DNA of 64,000 nt from Tenacibaculum sp. M341 (GTDB lineage: Bacteria > Bacteroidota > Bacteroidia > Flavobacteriales > Flavobacteriaceae). Where the stretch lies: positions 1 to 64,000 of the forward strand of contig NZ_SJXJ01000017.1 of the NCBI RefSeq assembly GCF_004337695.1, in the 5' to 3' direction. The stretch's first letter is position 1. Every line of letters starts with the position of its first letter. Positions 1-6,601 of the stretch are shown piece by piece. The notes beneath the pieces were generated by a model that made no database searches, had not been told where the DNA came from, and was given only the letters and a program-made list of their open reading frames with translations. The position numbers and the translations under genes are program-made.

Positions 1-66
1 TTCGTTCTTTATTGAATAGATTTGACACCACAATTACTAGTTGGAAAGGCTTTAATTTCCTAGCAT

Positions 67-777
67 TTATTGTAATCGGATTAAAGAAATTTCATAAAAT
101 TGAAAAGTCAAGATGACTTCGTAGTATGATAATCCAAAAAATAAATCAGACGATTGTAAATTAAAAGAGAAACTTTCATTATGACGAGTAAAAACACCTG
201 TACTTGGACCAGCATATGTATTTTCAGAATTTCGATATCCTAGTGAACCAAAAGTTGTTTCTAAAGCAAGGTTTTTAGAAACGAAAAATGTAATACCTGG
301 TTTAATTCCTATAAAGTATGAGTTAGTATAAATGTCATTAACAGTATCAAAATCATTATTTCGAGTATTAATGCGTGCGTAACTAGCTTCTCCTTTTAGT
401 GATAAACTTACTTTTTTACCAATAGCAAAGTATTTTTTTACAAACGGAGCTATAGAGTAAGAATTGCTAGTTCTAGTATCGTTGGGTGCACTCAATTCAG
501 AAAAAGCGTGTCCAAAACCGACTCCTAATCCTACAGAAAGATTATCACTTATAAAATAACTGGTACTGGGTAGTATATTGTATGCAAAATTTTTAGATTC
601 ATTAAACGTGCTGTAAGGGTATTGACTATAATTTTGCCTTTAGTTATTTGAAAAACCTAATGATAAATTTCCTGCGATATTCCAAGTTCCTTTTTTAATA
701 ACTAATTTTTCGCTTTTTTCTTGAGCATTTGCAATTGCTGTAAATAATAGTACAGCGGCTAATAATGTTTTTTTCAT
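67..777 (-). pseudogene. Outer-membrane beta-barrel protein, interrupted by an in-frame stop
   Basis: Reading from ATG at 777 gives a clear signal peptide (MKKTLLAAVLLFTAIANAQ) and then a barrel-like region. Codon 46 (642-640) is TAA. The same frame then continues without another stop to 67, with alternating polar and aromatic strands typical of a Bacteroidota outer-membrane beta-barrel (OmpA/porin-like fold). A TTG at 495 is the first later start-like codon, but it falls inside a strand and would give a product without a signal peptide. The C-terminus is also odd: LTFQF, a normal barrel ending, is followed by ten extra codons, as if a TAA had become TAT. I read this as a decaying gene, although a base-call error at 640-642 would give the same picture. 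The exact family is not recognised. Confidence 0.7.
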
Positions 778-927
778 AAAAATAATTTATAATGATTATT
801 GAAACTCGAAAGTAATCATCAATAATTATTCTTAGCTAATTGAAAAAAGTAAAATAATGTTAATTAACGATTTTAAGAAAAAATTAATTAAAGGTAAAAT
901 ATTGTTTTTAAGTGTGTTGAATTGAGT

Positions 928-1611
928 TTAAATGAAGCCTTTTTCTCGAGCTGTTAAAATTAACTCACGGTCATCAGCATCCTCTATCTCAAAAATATGT
1001 TTAATTTGTTGTTTTCGCTTTTCTATACTGCGTAAAGAAAGATTGATAATATTAGGTAAATCTTTAGTCTTCGTACCGATAGAAAGTTCGTAAATAATTT
1101 TACGATCAGCGTCATCAAGTAAGTAATCACTTGAAACTTCATTTCTAACTAATTTCATTACAGTTTTACTGTAATATGGGGTATTACTTAATACGTTTTT
1201 AATAGCTAAAACAAGTTCGTTAGGAGTAAGGTCATTTTTTACTAAAAAACCATCAGGATTGATGTTTTTTAGAATACTATGCACTCTATAATTATCATTA
1301 AAAGTTGTTGAAACAATGATGCTTGTTTCTGGAAGCATTTTGTTTATTTGAATACCTAAATCTTCACCAGAAAGAATAGTTCCGTCTTTTGAAGGTGGTA
1401 ATCTCATATCTAAAAAAACTATATGTAATGGAGTTTCACCAGCAGCAAATTCCTTTAAAATTTCACAAGCACTATCACAATCTACAGCAGTTTGTATAGA
1501 AAATGCTATATTTTCATCTTGACTTTGAATAAACTTAAAAGCACTTTTGTAAGCTTCAGCAATAAGGGGATGATCGTCTATTAATAAAGCATTATACTTT
1601 TTTAATTGCAT
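928..1611 (-). CDS. LuxR/NarL-type response regulator
   Basis: 227 aa. The N-terminal receiver domain (about residues 5-140) has the acidic pair D12/D13 and the phosphoacceptor D68 in FLDMRLPP, followed by a lysine in FLVKND. The C-terminal 65 residues (DADRKIIYELSIGTKTKDL onward) fit a LuxR/GerE-like helix-turn-helix. It is the DNA-binding output partner of the histidine kinase encoded just upstream: the kinase stop and this ATG overlap as TAATG at 1613-1609, so the two are translationally coupled. Target genes are unknown; the cluster of small transcripts at 3.7-5.3 kb is the nearest candidate (inference). Confidence 0.93.
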   Translation of the reverse strand: MQLKKYNALLIDDHPLIAEAYKSAFKFIQSQDENIAFSIQTAVDCDSACEILKEFAAGETPLHIVFLDMRLPPSKDGTILSGEDLGIQINKMLPETSIIVSTTFNDNYRVHSILKNINPDGFLVKNDLTPNELVLAIKNVLSNTPYYSKTVMKLVRNEVSSDYLLDDADRKIIYELSIGTKTKDLPNIINLSLRSIEKRKQQIKHIFEIEDADDRELILTAREKGFI

Positions 1612-3347
1612 TATATGAGGGTATAAGGTATTATAATTTTTAATTCAGTACCTTCATTTAATTTTGAATCAAATAATAAGGTACCATCCAGTTTTTTAAC
1701 TCTTGTGTTTATATTTTTAATTCCTATTCCTTTTTTGCCTTTTTTGGTGTCAAAACCAACACCATCATCTTTAATTTTTATAGCCAAACTTTCATTGTCA
1801 AGATAAAAAATTAAATGCACATTTTTGGCATTTGCATGCTTAATTATATTTTGTAATGCTTCTTGTATGATTCTGTATACATTAGCTTTTGTAATCTCAT
1901 TTATTTTGGTCCAAGCAATGTTTTTGTCAGATGAGAAATGAGTCTGAAAACTTCCTATCACGCCTTTTTCTTCTAGTAGCTGTTGTATAATTGTTACAAA
2001 ATTTATGTTAGAATCATCAAAATTATCACTTAATTTATGAGAAACTTCTCTAATCTCTTTTTCTATGTCTTGAAGATCATCTAAAAACTTTTGGTGGCTT
2101 TCTTGAGTATCTGTAGTCATTTGCATACCCAGAAAACCTAGGTTTACACGTGTGCCAAATAGTTTTCCTAAAATACCATCATGAAGTTCTGCTGAAATAC
2201 GATTACGTTCTTTTACGCGCTCTTCTTCTAATTTGGCTTGTTGTTGTAAAGTTAAAACGTATACCTCTTCGTTTGCTTTTTGTTGCTCACTTTCTAAACG
2301 TAGTTTTTCATTTTGTACTTTCTGTACCCTTAAAAAATATAATAAGCTTAAAATAAGTAATAAAGAAATACTACCACCTACAATCCAAATACGTTGTTGA
2401 CTTAATATTTCGGCTTTTAAAGCTAAGCGTTCACTTTCTTCTTTTATTTCATCAGTTTCAAATTCTATACGTGTGAACTTATTTTGGGTTCTACGTTCTA
2501 CCATTATCAAACTGTCATTAAACTCAATGTAACGGTCTAAGTATTTTTTTGAGTTTTTAGTATCTAATTTAGAAAGCTGTTGTAAAGTTGTTAAGTAATC
2601 TTCTCCGCTTTTTAATTCTTTTGCTAGTTTATGTGCTTCATTAGAATATCTTAAAGCATTGATAGTATCTTTTTTATATAAATAATAATCAGAGATATGA
2701 ATTTTATTAAAAGTTATATCAGTTTTATTATTTATACGTTCTCTAATATCCAATGCTTTGAAAAAAAGTGTTTTAACTCCAGTGGTATCGTTCATTTTCA
2801 ATTTACAATAAGCTAGGTTATCAGTTGTTCTAGCGTATTGCTCTTCACTTATGTTTTTTTCAAATTCTTTATTGTAAAATTCAATAGCTTTTTTATAATC
2901 TTTTTTCTTGAAGTAAATATTACCAATATTATTGTAGATACTTAAATATCTTTTATTGTTGTTATCTACTTTTTTATAGTAAGACAAGGCTTTGTTGTAA
3001 TATTTTAAGGCTTTGTCGAATTCTTTAATTTGTTCTTGTATGATTGCTAGATAATTATACAAAACATATAAGTCATAATATTTATCAAGGTTTTTGAATA
3101 TCTCTATAGATTTAATAGTTAATATCTCACTACTGATGTAATCCCTATATATTCCCTTAATGTCAGCCATTCCATATAACATCTTAGCAGACTCATATTT
3201 ATAATTACCTTTATTAAAAGCTTTAAATCCCTCATTGAAATGCAGAAATGCTTTTTCATGCATTTCGAGATTTATATAATAAGATGCATAATTCCAATGT
3301 GCGTCTCCAATAACAAATAGATTATTATTTTTTTTAGCTAAGTTCAA
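1611..3347 (-). CDS. TPR-repeat sensor histidine kinase (HisKA_3 type)
   Basis: 578 aa as drawn from TTG at 3347. The order is TPR helices over roughly the first 280 residues, a single membrane segment (IWIVGGSISLLLILSLLYFL), a coiled linker, the HisKA_3 phosphoacceptor box RNRISAELHDGILGKLFG, and a C-terminal HATPase domain with N, G1 and G2 boxes (DDGVGFDTKKGKKGIGIKNI). This architecture is a common Bacteroidota sensor that signals to a LuxR-type regulator, here the gene immediately downstream. The start is doubtful: the frame stays open for 99 more codons upstream and those codons add TPR-like helices and a hydrophobic N-terminus, but contain no ATG, GTG or TTG (see 3348-3644). The drawn N-terminus is therefore probably internal. 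Confidence 0.9.
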   Translation of the reverse strand: MNLAKKNNNLFVIGDAHWNYASYYINLEMHEKAFLHFNEGFKAFNKGNYKYESAKMLYGMADIKGIYRDYISSEILTIKSIEIFKNLDKYYDLYVLYNYLAIIQEQIKEFDKALKYYNKALSYYKKVDNNNKRYLSIYNNIGNIYFKKKDYKKAIEFYNKEFEKNISEEQYARTTDNLAYCKLKMNDTTGVKTLFFKALDIRERINNKTDITFNKIHISDYYLYKKDTINALRYSNEAHKLAKELKSGEDYLTTLQQLSKLDTKNSKKYLDRYIEFNDSLIMVERRTQNKFTRIEFETDEIKEESERLALKAEILSQQRIWIVGGSISLLLILSLLYFLRVQKVQNEKLRLESEQQKANEEVYVLTLQQQAKLEEERVKERNRISAELHDGILGKLFGTRVNLGFLGMQMTTDTQESHQKFLDDLQDIEKEIREVSHKLSDNFDDSNINFVTIIQQLLEEKGVIGSFQTHFSSDKNIAWTKINEITKANVYRIIQEALQNIIKHANAKNVHLIFYLDNESLAIKIKDDGVGFDTKKGKKGIGIKNINTRVKKLDGTLLFDSKLNEGTELKIIIPYTLI

Positions 3348-3644
3348 TAGCTCTTTATTAAGTTCAAGGAAACGAAGCGTATCTTTAAGTTTGTAATATC
3401 TAAAAGTGATAGAGCTATACTCTTTTAAATAACTTTCTTTTCTGTTTTTAATATATAGGTAAGCTTTATTTAGATTTTTCTTTCTGAAATTAAAATCTAA
3501 TTTTTTATTCTTTGCGTTTTTAATCCATTTTTTTAAACTATCATTTTCAATAAAAAAATGAGTCTTTTTTGTAGATGAATTAGAAATCTTTAAAATAAAA
3601 AAAAAGTATATTAAGTATTTGATTTTGATAACTGAAAATTTTTG
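3348..3644 (-). other. In-frame upstream extension of the histidine kinase without a standard start codon
   Basis: From the TTG at 3347 the frame is open back to TGA at 3647-3645. The translation starts with a short hydrophobic stretch like a signal peptide (KYLIYFFFILKIS, about 3620-3582), then charged helical sequence that continues the TPR solenoid (residues such as KEYSSITFRYYKLKDTL). That many stop-free codons with sensible protein features in such AT-rich DNA is unlikely by chance. No ATG, GTG or TTG lies in the frame; ATC (3629, 3623), ATA (3611) and ATT (3596) are the only start-like codons near the hydrophobic segment. Explanations are rare-codon initiation, a lost start codon, or a sequencing slip in the nine-A run at 3597-3605. 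Confidence 0.6.
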
Positions 3645-3656
3645 TCAAAAACAAAT

Positions 3657-3690
3657 CTAAAAAAAAACCTCTAATAGATATTAGAGGTTT
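3657..3690 (-). terminator. Rho-independent terminator after the small lipoprotein
   Basis: Perfect 11-bp stem, arms 3665-3675 and 3680-3690 with a 4-nt loop, followed on the minus strand by a T-rich run. It separates the lipoprotein gene from the histidine kinase only about 10 nt before the kinase frame opens, so read-through may be how the kinase is expressed. Confidence 0.8.
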
Positions 3691-3700
3691 GTATAAATAA

Positions 3701-3889
3701 TTATTCTTTACCAGTTCCTCCTTTGTCACTACCACCAGTAGGAATATACAAGGTAGAAGCTTCATTTAGTTGATCAAGAGGAATATCTGTGTTTTGAGTA
3801 GTTGTAATTAGTTCGTCTGTGTTATCTGTACAACTTGTAGTGATAACGAATAGGACGATGATCATTAGCAATAATTTTAAATTTCTCAT
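3701..3889 (-). CDS. Small lipoprotein, 62 aa
   Basis: The N-terminus is a lipoprotein signal (MRNLKLLLMIIVLFVITTSC) with the lipobox cysteine at residue 20. The mature part is only 42 residues, acidic at first and ending in a glycine-rich GGSDKGGTGKE tail. It has no recognisable domain. It has its own terminator (3657-3690), and about 300 nt of folded sequence lies between a TATATTTG promoter element (4203-4210) and its ATG. Small lipoproteins next to a membrane sensor can act as sensory or accessory subunits; that role here is inference. Confidence 0.65.
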   Translation of the reverse strand: MRNLKLLLMIIVLFVITTSCTDNTDELITTTQNTDIPLDQLNEASTLYIPTGGSDKGGTGKE

Positions 3890-3924
3890 AACTTAACTTT
3901 CTTATTTATTAGACAATAGTTTTC

Positions 3925-4200
3925 CTTGCCGCATTATGCAGCTGTTTTTAGTTTTTATATTTAATTTCTATTCTTAAGGCATCAGAAAAACTGAGGCAAT
4001 AAGCATCCAGCCCGAGTAAATCAGGTGGTTTTGTAGAATTGAATTGAAAGAATATCAATTCGTGAAGACTTGAACTACCAAGGCCTATTGAGCACAGGCT
4101 TCAGGAATTCTACATTATCGTTATTTTTAAGGAAGCGTTTTGCAATTTTTACGTGAACGCTAGTCAATTTTAAAATTAAATTACATTAGATAGTATTAAT
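3925..4200 (-). ncRNA. Structured leader or small RNA upstream of the 62-aa lipoprotein
   Basis: A TATATTTG element on the minus strand at 4210-4203 would start a transcript that runs through a compact fold. An 8-bp closing stem (4033-4040 with 4106-4113) encloses three hairpins: 4041-4046/4056-4061, 4069-4072/4079-4082 and 4083-4086/4096-4099. Two further hairpins follow at 3979-3997 and 3928-3942. The transcript then reaches the lipoprotein ATG at 3889. Base composition is less AT-rich than the flanks. I do not recognise it as tmRNA, SRP RNA, 6S RNA or a known riboswitch class. It is either a cis-regulatory leader or a separate small RNA. Confidence 0.4.
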
Positions 4201-4202
4201 AC

Positions 4203-4210
4203 CAAATATA
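4203..4210 (-). promoter_or_regulatory. Promoter -7 element (TATATTTG)
   Basis: Exact match to the Bacteroidota TAnnTTTG element on the minus strand, just before the folded leader of the 62-aa lipoprotein. No convincing -33 TTTG is seen about 19 bp upstream, so it may need an activator. Confidence 0.4.
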
Positions 4211-4351
4211 ATTTTAGTGACTGCTACGTTTTAATGAGTAAACGTCCTTTTTCATTTAGGATTAGCAATATCGATGGATTCATAACTTTTTTATCTTTTT
4301 TCATTACTTAGCAAAAGTAAACAATATTTTTGATGCGCTTTGTAATAAAGC

Positions 4352-4386
4352 AAAAAAGACATCTTATTACAAGATGTCTTTGTGTT
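4352..4386 (-). terminator. Terminator after the 37-aa small ORF
   Basis: 10-bp stem AAGACATCTT / AAGATGTCTT with a short loop, then a T-rich run on the minus strand (TTTTTTGC). It lies about 30 nt after the stop of the small ORF at 4417. Confidence 0.75.
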
Positions 4387-4416
4387 TTGTATATATTTTA
4401 GAATTTAAATTGTTAG

Positions 4417-4530
4417 TTATTTTCTTAAATATTGAAAATTACAAAAAACATCTTTACTCATCGATACGCTTGAATGAACAGCTCTAATCGGCGACCCCTC
4501 TATGTTTGTACGTAAATAAATTAGTTTCAT
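4417..4530 (-). CDS. Small ORF, 37 aa, own promoter and terminator
   Basis: ATG at 4530, stop TAA at 4419-4417. The product begins MKLIYLRTNIEGSPIRAV and has no membrane segment, signal peptide or known motif. It sits in a self-contained unit: a good promoter (TTG at 4618-4616, 20-bp spacer, TATATTTG at 4595-4588), a leader of about 55 nt, this ORF, and a strong terminator at 4352-4386. Whether the product is the peptide or the transcript of about 220 nt cannot be told from sequence. It is not similar enough to the 36-aa neighbour to call a paralogue. Confidence 0.35.
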   Translation of the reverse strand: MKLIYLRTNIEGSPIRAVHSSVSMSKDVFCNFQYLRK

Positions 4531-4587
4531 AATTCTGTGTGTTTTTAAATTGTGTATTTATAATAATAGTTTTATTTGATTACAATA

Positions 4588-4618
4588 CAAATATACGACT
4601 TTTTTTCAATGTTTGCAA
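4588..4618 (-). promoter_or_regulatory. Flavobacterial promoter for the 37-aa ORF unit
   Basis: Minus-strand TTG (4618-4616), 20-bp spacer and TATATTTG (4595-4588), close to the Bacteroidota primary sigma consensus. Confidence 0.55.
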
Positions 4619-4810
4619 CTTTATTTTGAATTTATTTATTTGATTTACAGTGTTTTAAGTCGGGTTTTTGCAATAGGAATCCTGTCCAGATTTTTAGGTC
4701 TAGATGATAAATATTTAAACTTTTTTCAGCCTTTATTTAGCTGTTTTCTGTTAAATAAATCTTTCACAGATTATGTATATTGTTCTATCTTCATTAATAA
4801 CTATAAATTA

Positions 4811-4852
4811 AAAAAGGCGTCCGAATAATTTCGAACGCCTTTTTTATATGGT
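4811..4852. terminator. Bidirectional terminator
   Basis: Stem AAAAAGGCGT / ACGCCTTTTT around a loop that can also pair TCCGAA with TTCGAA. It has A-runs on one side and T-runs on the other, so it can stop transcription on both strands. On the minus strand it ends the 36-aa ORF unit. Confidence 0.75.
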
Positions 4853-4874
4853 AATTTTTATTTTTTAATAATCA

Positions 4875-4985
4875 TTATATATCATAAAATAACATTCGAA
4901 GGTGCAAAAACATAGGTTTTGCTCCTCTAAAACTGTCAATAACTATTACGTTACTTGATGTTGTATGTATATTTAATTGTACCAT
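4875..4985 (-). CDS. Small ORF, 36 aa, apparently leaderless
   Basis: ATG at 4985 lies only 7 nt after a TATATTTG element (5000-4993), so the mRNA would have almost no 5' leader; stop TAA at 4877-4875. The product starts MVQLNIHTTSSNVIVIDSF and has no recognised motif. Inside it, the RNA can form a strong hairpin, GGAGCAAAAC paired with GTTTTTGCACC, at about 4898-4925. A terminator follows at 4811-4852, giving a transcript of about 170 nt. A small RNA is as good an explanation as a peptide. Confidence 0.3.
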   Translation of the reverse strand: MVQLNIHTTSSNVIVIDSFRGAKPMFLHLRMLFYDI

Positions 4986-4992
4986 TCCGAGA

Positions 4993-5000
4993 CAAATATA
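4993..5000 (-). promoter_or_regulatory. Promoter -7 element (TATATTTG) of the 36-aa ORF unit
   Basis: Exact TAnnTTTG match on the minus strand, 7 nt before an ATG. The -33 region is only T-rich. Confidence 0.45.
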
Positions 5001-5054
5001 CAAAATTTAATTGAAATGTTAAAAAACGTTAAAAAAATAGAAAAAAAGCAGATT

Positions 5055-5091
5055 TGCGGTTTTACCGCACAAAAAGTGCGGTAAAACCGCA
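5055..5091. promoter_or_regulatory. Perfect 16-bp inverted repeat built of two smaller palindromes, likely operator
   Basis: TGCGGTTTTACCGCAC (5055-5070), AAAAA, then its exact reverse complement (5076-5091). Each arm is itself a dyad, GCGGT-TTT-ACCGC and GCGGT-AAA-ACCGC, with centres at 5062 and 5084, 22 bp or two helical turns apart. It is far richer in GC than its surroundings and lies directly upstream of a TATCTTTG element (5114-5121). If transcription starts near 5126, the dyads centre near -42 and -64, positions used by activators. As RNA it would be a very stable hairpin, but it has no T-run after it, so it is not a simple terminator. Confidence 0.6.
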
Positions 5092-5113
5092 CAGGTTTGT
5101 AAAACATATCAAA

Positions 5114-5121
5114 TATCTTTG
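5114..5121 (+). promoter_or_regulatory. Promoter -7 element (TATCTTTG) of the 26-aa ORF unit
   Basis: TAnnTTTG match. The only TTTG upstream (5096-5099) is 14 bp away, too close for the usual spacing, which fits an activator-dependent promoter served by the double palindrome at 5055-5091. Confidence 0.45.
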
Positions 5122-5199
5122 TATCAGTTAAAAAGCCTATTACATTTTTAGGTCGGGTATAAAAGACTTTATATCATAGTCGTTCGAGGGGGGAATTCT

Positions 5200-5280
5200 A
5201 TGAAAAAAAAGGAAAGAAAAGTATCTTTAGCTCACAAAAGGAAAATTTTAAAAGATACCAAAACAAAAAAAACGCCTTAA
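5200..5280 (+). CDS. Small basic ORF, 26 aa
   Basis: ATG at 5200, stop TAA at 5278-5280. The peptide begins MKKKERKVSLAHKRKILKDT and is almost half Lys/Arg, so it could bind nucleic acid or could be a chance reading of an A-rich RNA. A GGGGGG run at 5188-5193 lies just before the start, notable in a phylum that rarely uses Shine-Dalgarno sites. The terminator stem overlaps the last codons. With the promoter at 5114-5121 this is a transcript of about 170 nt. Confidence 0.3.
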   Translation: MKKKERKVSLAHKRKILKDTKTKKTP

Positions 5281-5302
5281 GTAAGGTGTTTTTTTTTGTT
5301 TT
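5270..5302 (+). terminator. Terminator of the 26-aa ORF unit
   Basis: Stem ACGCCTTA / TAAGGTGT (with a G-T pair) followed by nine or more T residues. The left arm lies inside the final codons and stop of the small ORF. Confidence 0.75.
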
Positions 5303-5367
5303 TATATGATATGGTTTTATTAAAAACTCTATTAATTAGTCTTTAGAGCTTACAATAGATAGTATTA

Positions 5368-5997
5368 TTAAGGTATGTTTAAGTATTTATGTGTTTGTAA
5401 TGAAACTTTCCATTTAGGATTGTTCATTACATAATCAATAATTAAAGGAATCATTTTTTCTCGTTTACTCCATTCAGGTTGTAAAAAAAGTAAACTCTTA
5501 CTGTTAACCTTTGCCGCTTGTTCTTCAGCAAATTTAAAATCACTCTTATTATGAATAATTATTTTTAATTCATCAGCTTCTTCATAAGCTCTATCTAAAG
5601 GTAATTTTGTTTTTTTAGGAGATAAGCAAAACCAATCCCAAGTTCCAGAAAAAGCATATGCTCCAGAAGTTTCAATATGTGTTTTGATATCCTGATTTTT
5701 TAATTGTTCAGTAATATAGTCTAAACTCCACATTAAAGGTTCACCACCAGTTATAACAACTGTTTCAGCATATTTTTTTGCATTTTCAACAATAATATCA
5801 GCATGTGTTGGAGGATGCAGTTTTGCATTCCAACTTTCTTTAACATCGCACCAATGGCAACCTACATCACAACCACCAATTCTTATAAAATAAGCAGCAG
5901 TACCAGTGTAAGCACCTTCACCTTGTATGGTGTAAAACTCTTCCATTAACGGAAGCATTTTTCCTTCTTTAATTAACTCTTGCGTCTTTAAATCCAT
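5368..5997 (-). CDS. queE: 7-carboxy-7-deazaguanine synthase
   Basis: 209 aa radical-SAM enzyme that contracts 6-carboxy-tetrahydropterin to 7-carboxy-7-deazaguanine, a step toward queuosine in tRNA. The CxxxCxxC cluster motif is C43, C47 and C50 in GGCDVGCHWCD, preceded by the substrate-binding EEFYTIQGEG stretch; GGEPL later in the chain is the SAM-binding motif. The start at 5997 gives the usual short N-terminus of flavobacterial QueE. The first 29 nt overlap the end of the upstream RidA-like gene, so the two are one operon. No other queuosine gene is nearby. Confidence 0.94.
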   Translation of the reverse strand: MDLKTQELIKEGKMLPLMEEFYTIQGEGAYTGTAAYFIRIGGCDVGCHWCDVKESWNAKLHPPTHADIIVENAKKYAETVVITGGEPLMWSLDYITEQLKNQDIKTHIETSGAYAFSGTWDWFCLSPKKTKLPLDRAYEEADELKIIIHNKSDFKFAEEQAAKVNSKSLLFLQPEWSKREKMIPLIIDYVMNNPKWKVSLQTHKYLNIP

Positions 5998-6475
5998 CTA
6001 CCTTTACAGCTATTACGTCTATTTCAATTTTTGCTCCTACGAGTAAATCGCCTGCAAATGTAGTTCTTGCAGGTTTATTTTTAGGAAAATATTCACGAAA
6101 AATTTTATTAAAATTACTAAAATCATCTGTAGTAGATAAAATAACAGTACATTTTACTACATGTTCAAGATTAGAACCATGATGTTTTAATACTTCTTTT
6201 ATGTTTTCTAAGGTTTGCCTTGTTTCAGCTTCAATACCGCCTTCCGGTAATTTACCTGTTGTAGGATTAATACCAACTTGTCCTGCTAAATATAAAGTAT
6301 TACCCACTTCAACAGCATCAGAAAAAGGAGCATCTTTTTTGCGTTCTAATTTAGATGAATGATATATGAGATCCTTCTTTGTTGCTTTTTCAACAATTAT
6401 TTCTTTTTGAATGGTTTCTTTGCAAGCCCCCATCATAATAAGTGAACCAATGCTTAAAATTTTAATAAGTCTCAT
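5969..6475 (-). CDS. RidA/YjgF-family protein with a lipoprotein signal
   Basis: 168 aa. Residues 1-18 (MRLIKILSIGSLIMMGAC) form a lipoprotein signal ending in a lipobox cysteine. The rest is a full RidA domain: NTLYLAGQVGINPTTGKLP, then a TRQTLENIKEVLKHHGSNLE helix region, and the Arg in NKPARTTF that binds the imine carboxylate in catalytic RidA. RidA normally deaminates reactive enamines in the cytoplasm; the signal places this one in the cell envelope, so its substrate may differ. It is the first gene of an operon with queE, which it overlaps by 29 nt. Confidence 0.88.
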   Translation of the reverse strand: MRLIKILSIGSLIMMGACKETIQKEIIVEKATKKDLIYHSSKLERKKDAPFSDAVEVGNTLYLAGQVGINPTTGKLPEGGIEAETRQTLENIKEVLKHHGSNLEHVVKCTVILSTTDDFSNFNKIFREYFPKNKPARTTFAGDLLVGAKIEIDVIAVKVDGFKDARVN

Positions 6476-6601
6476 AATCAGTATGTTTTTTGGTTGATTA
6501 ACAAAAGTAATTAAAAGGATGTAAAGTTAGATACAATAAATAGGTACGCATTTTTTTTAAAATGCTAATATTAATAGTATTTTTATCGAAAATAAACTAC
6601 C

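Noticed and set aside
3580-3765. 61-aa minus-strand frame
   Set aside because: It runs out of frame through the lipoprotein terminator and the histidine-kinase extension; its residues come from those features in a shifted frame.
3925-4200. tmRNA or 6S RNA identity for the folded leader
   Set aside because: No tag reading frame and no tmRNA-like ends are present (the GCTGCATAA stretch has a stop in frame just before it). 6S RNA is a better match to 25501-25668.
4613-4828. 71-aa plus-strand frame starting at TTG
   Set aside because: It starts within the promoter of the minus-strand 37-aa unit, has no ATG, no RBS-like or promoter context, and a composition like random AT-rich DNA.
5055-5091. 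CRISPR repeat or transposon end
   Set aside because: There is only one copy, no spacer array, no transposase and no target-site duplication; an operator-like role fits better.
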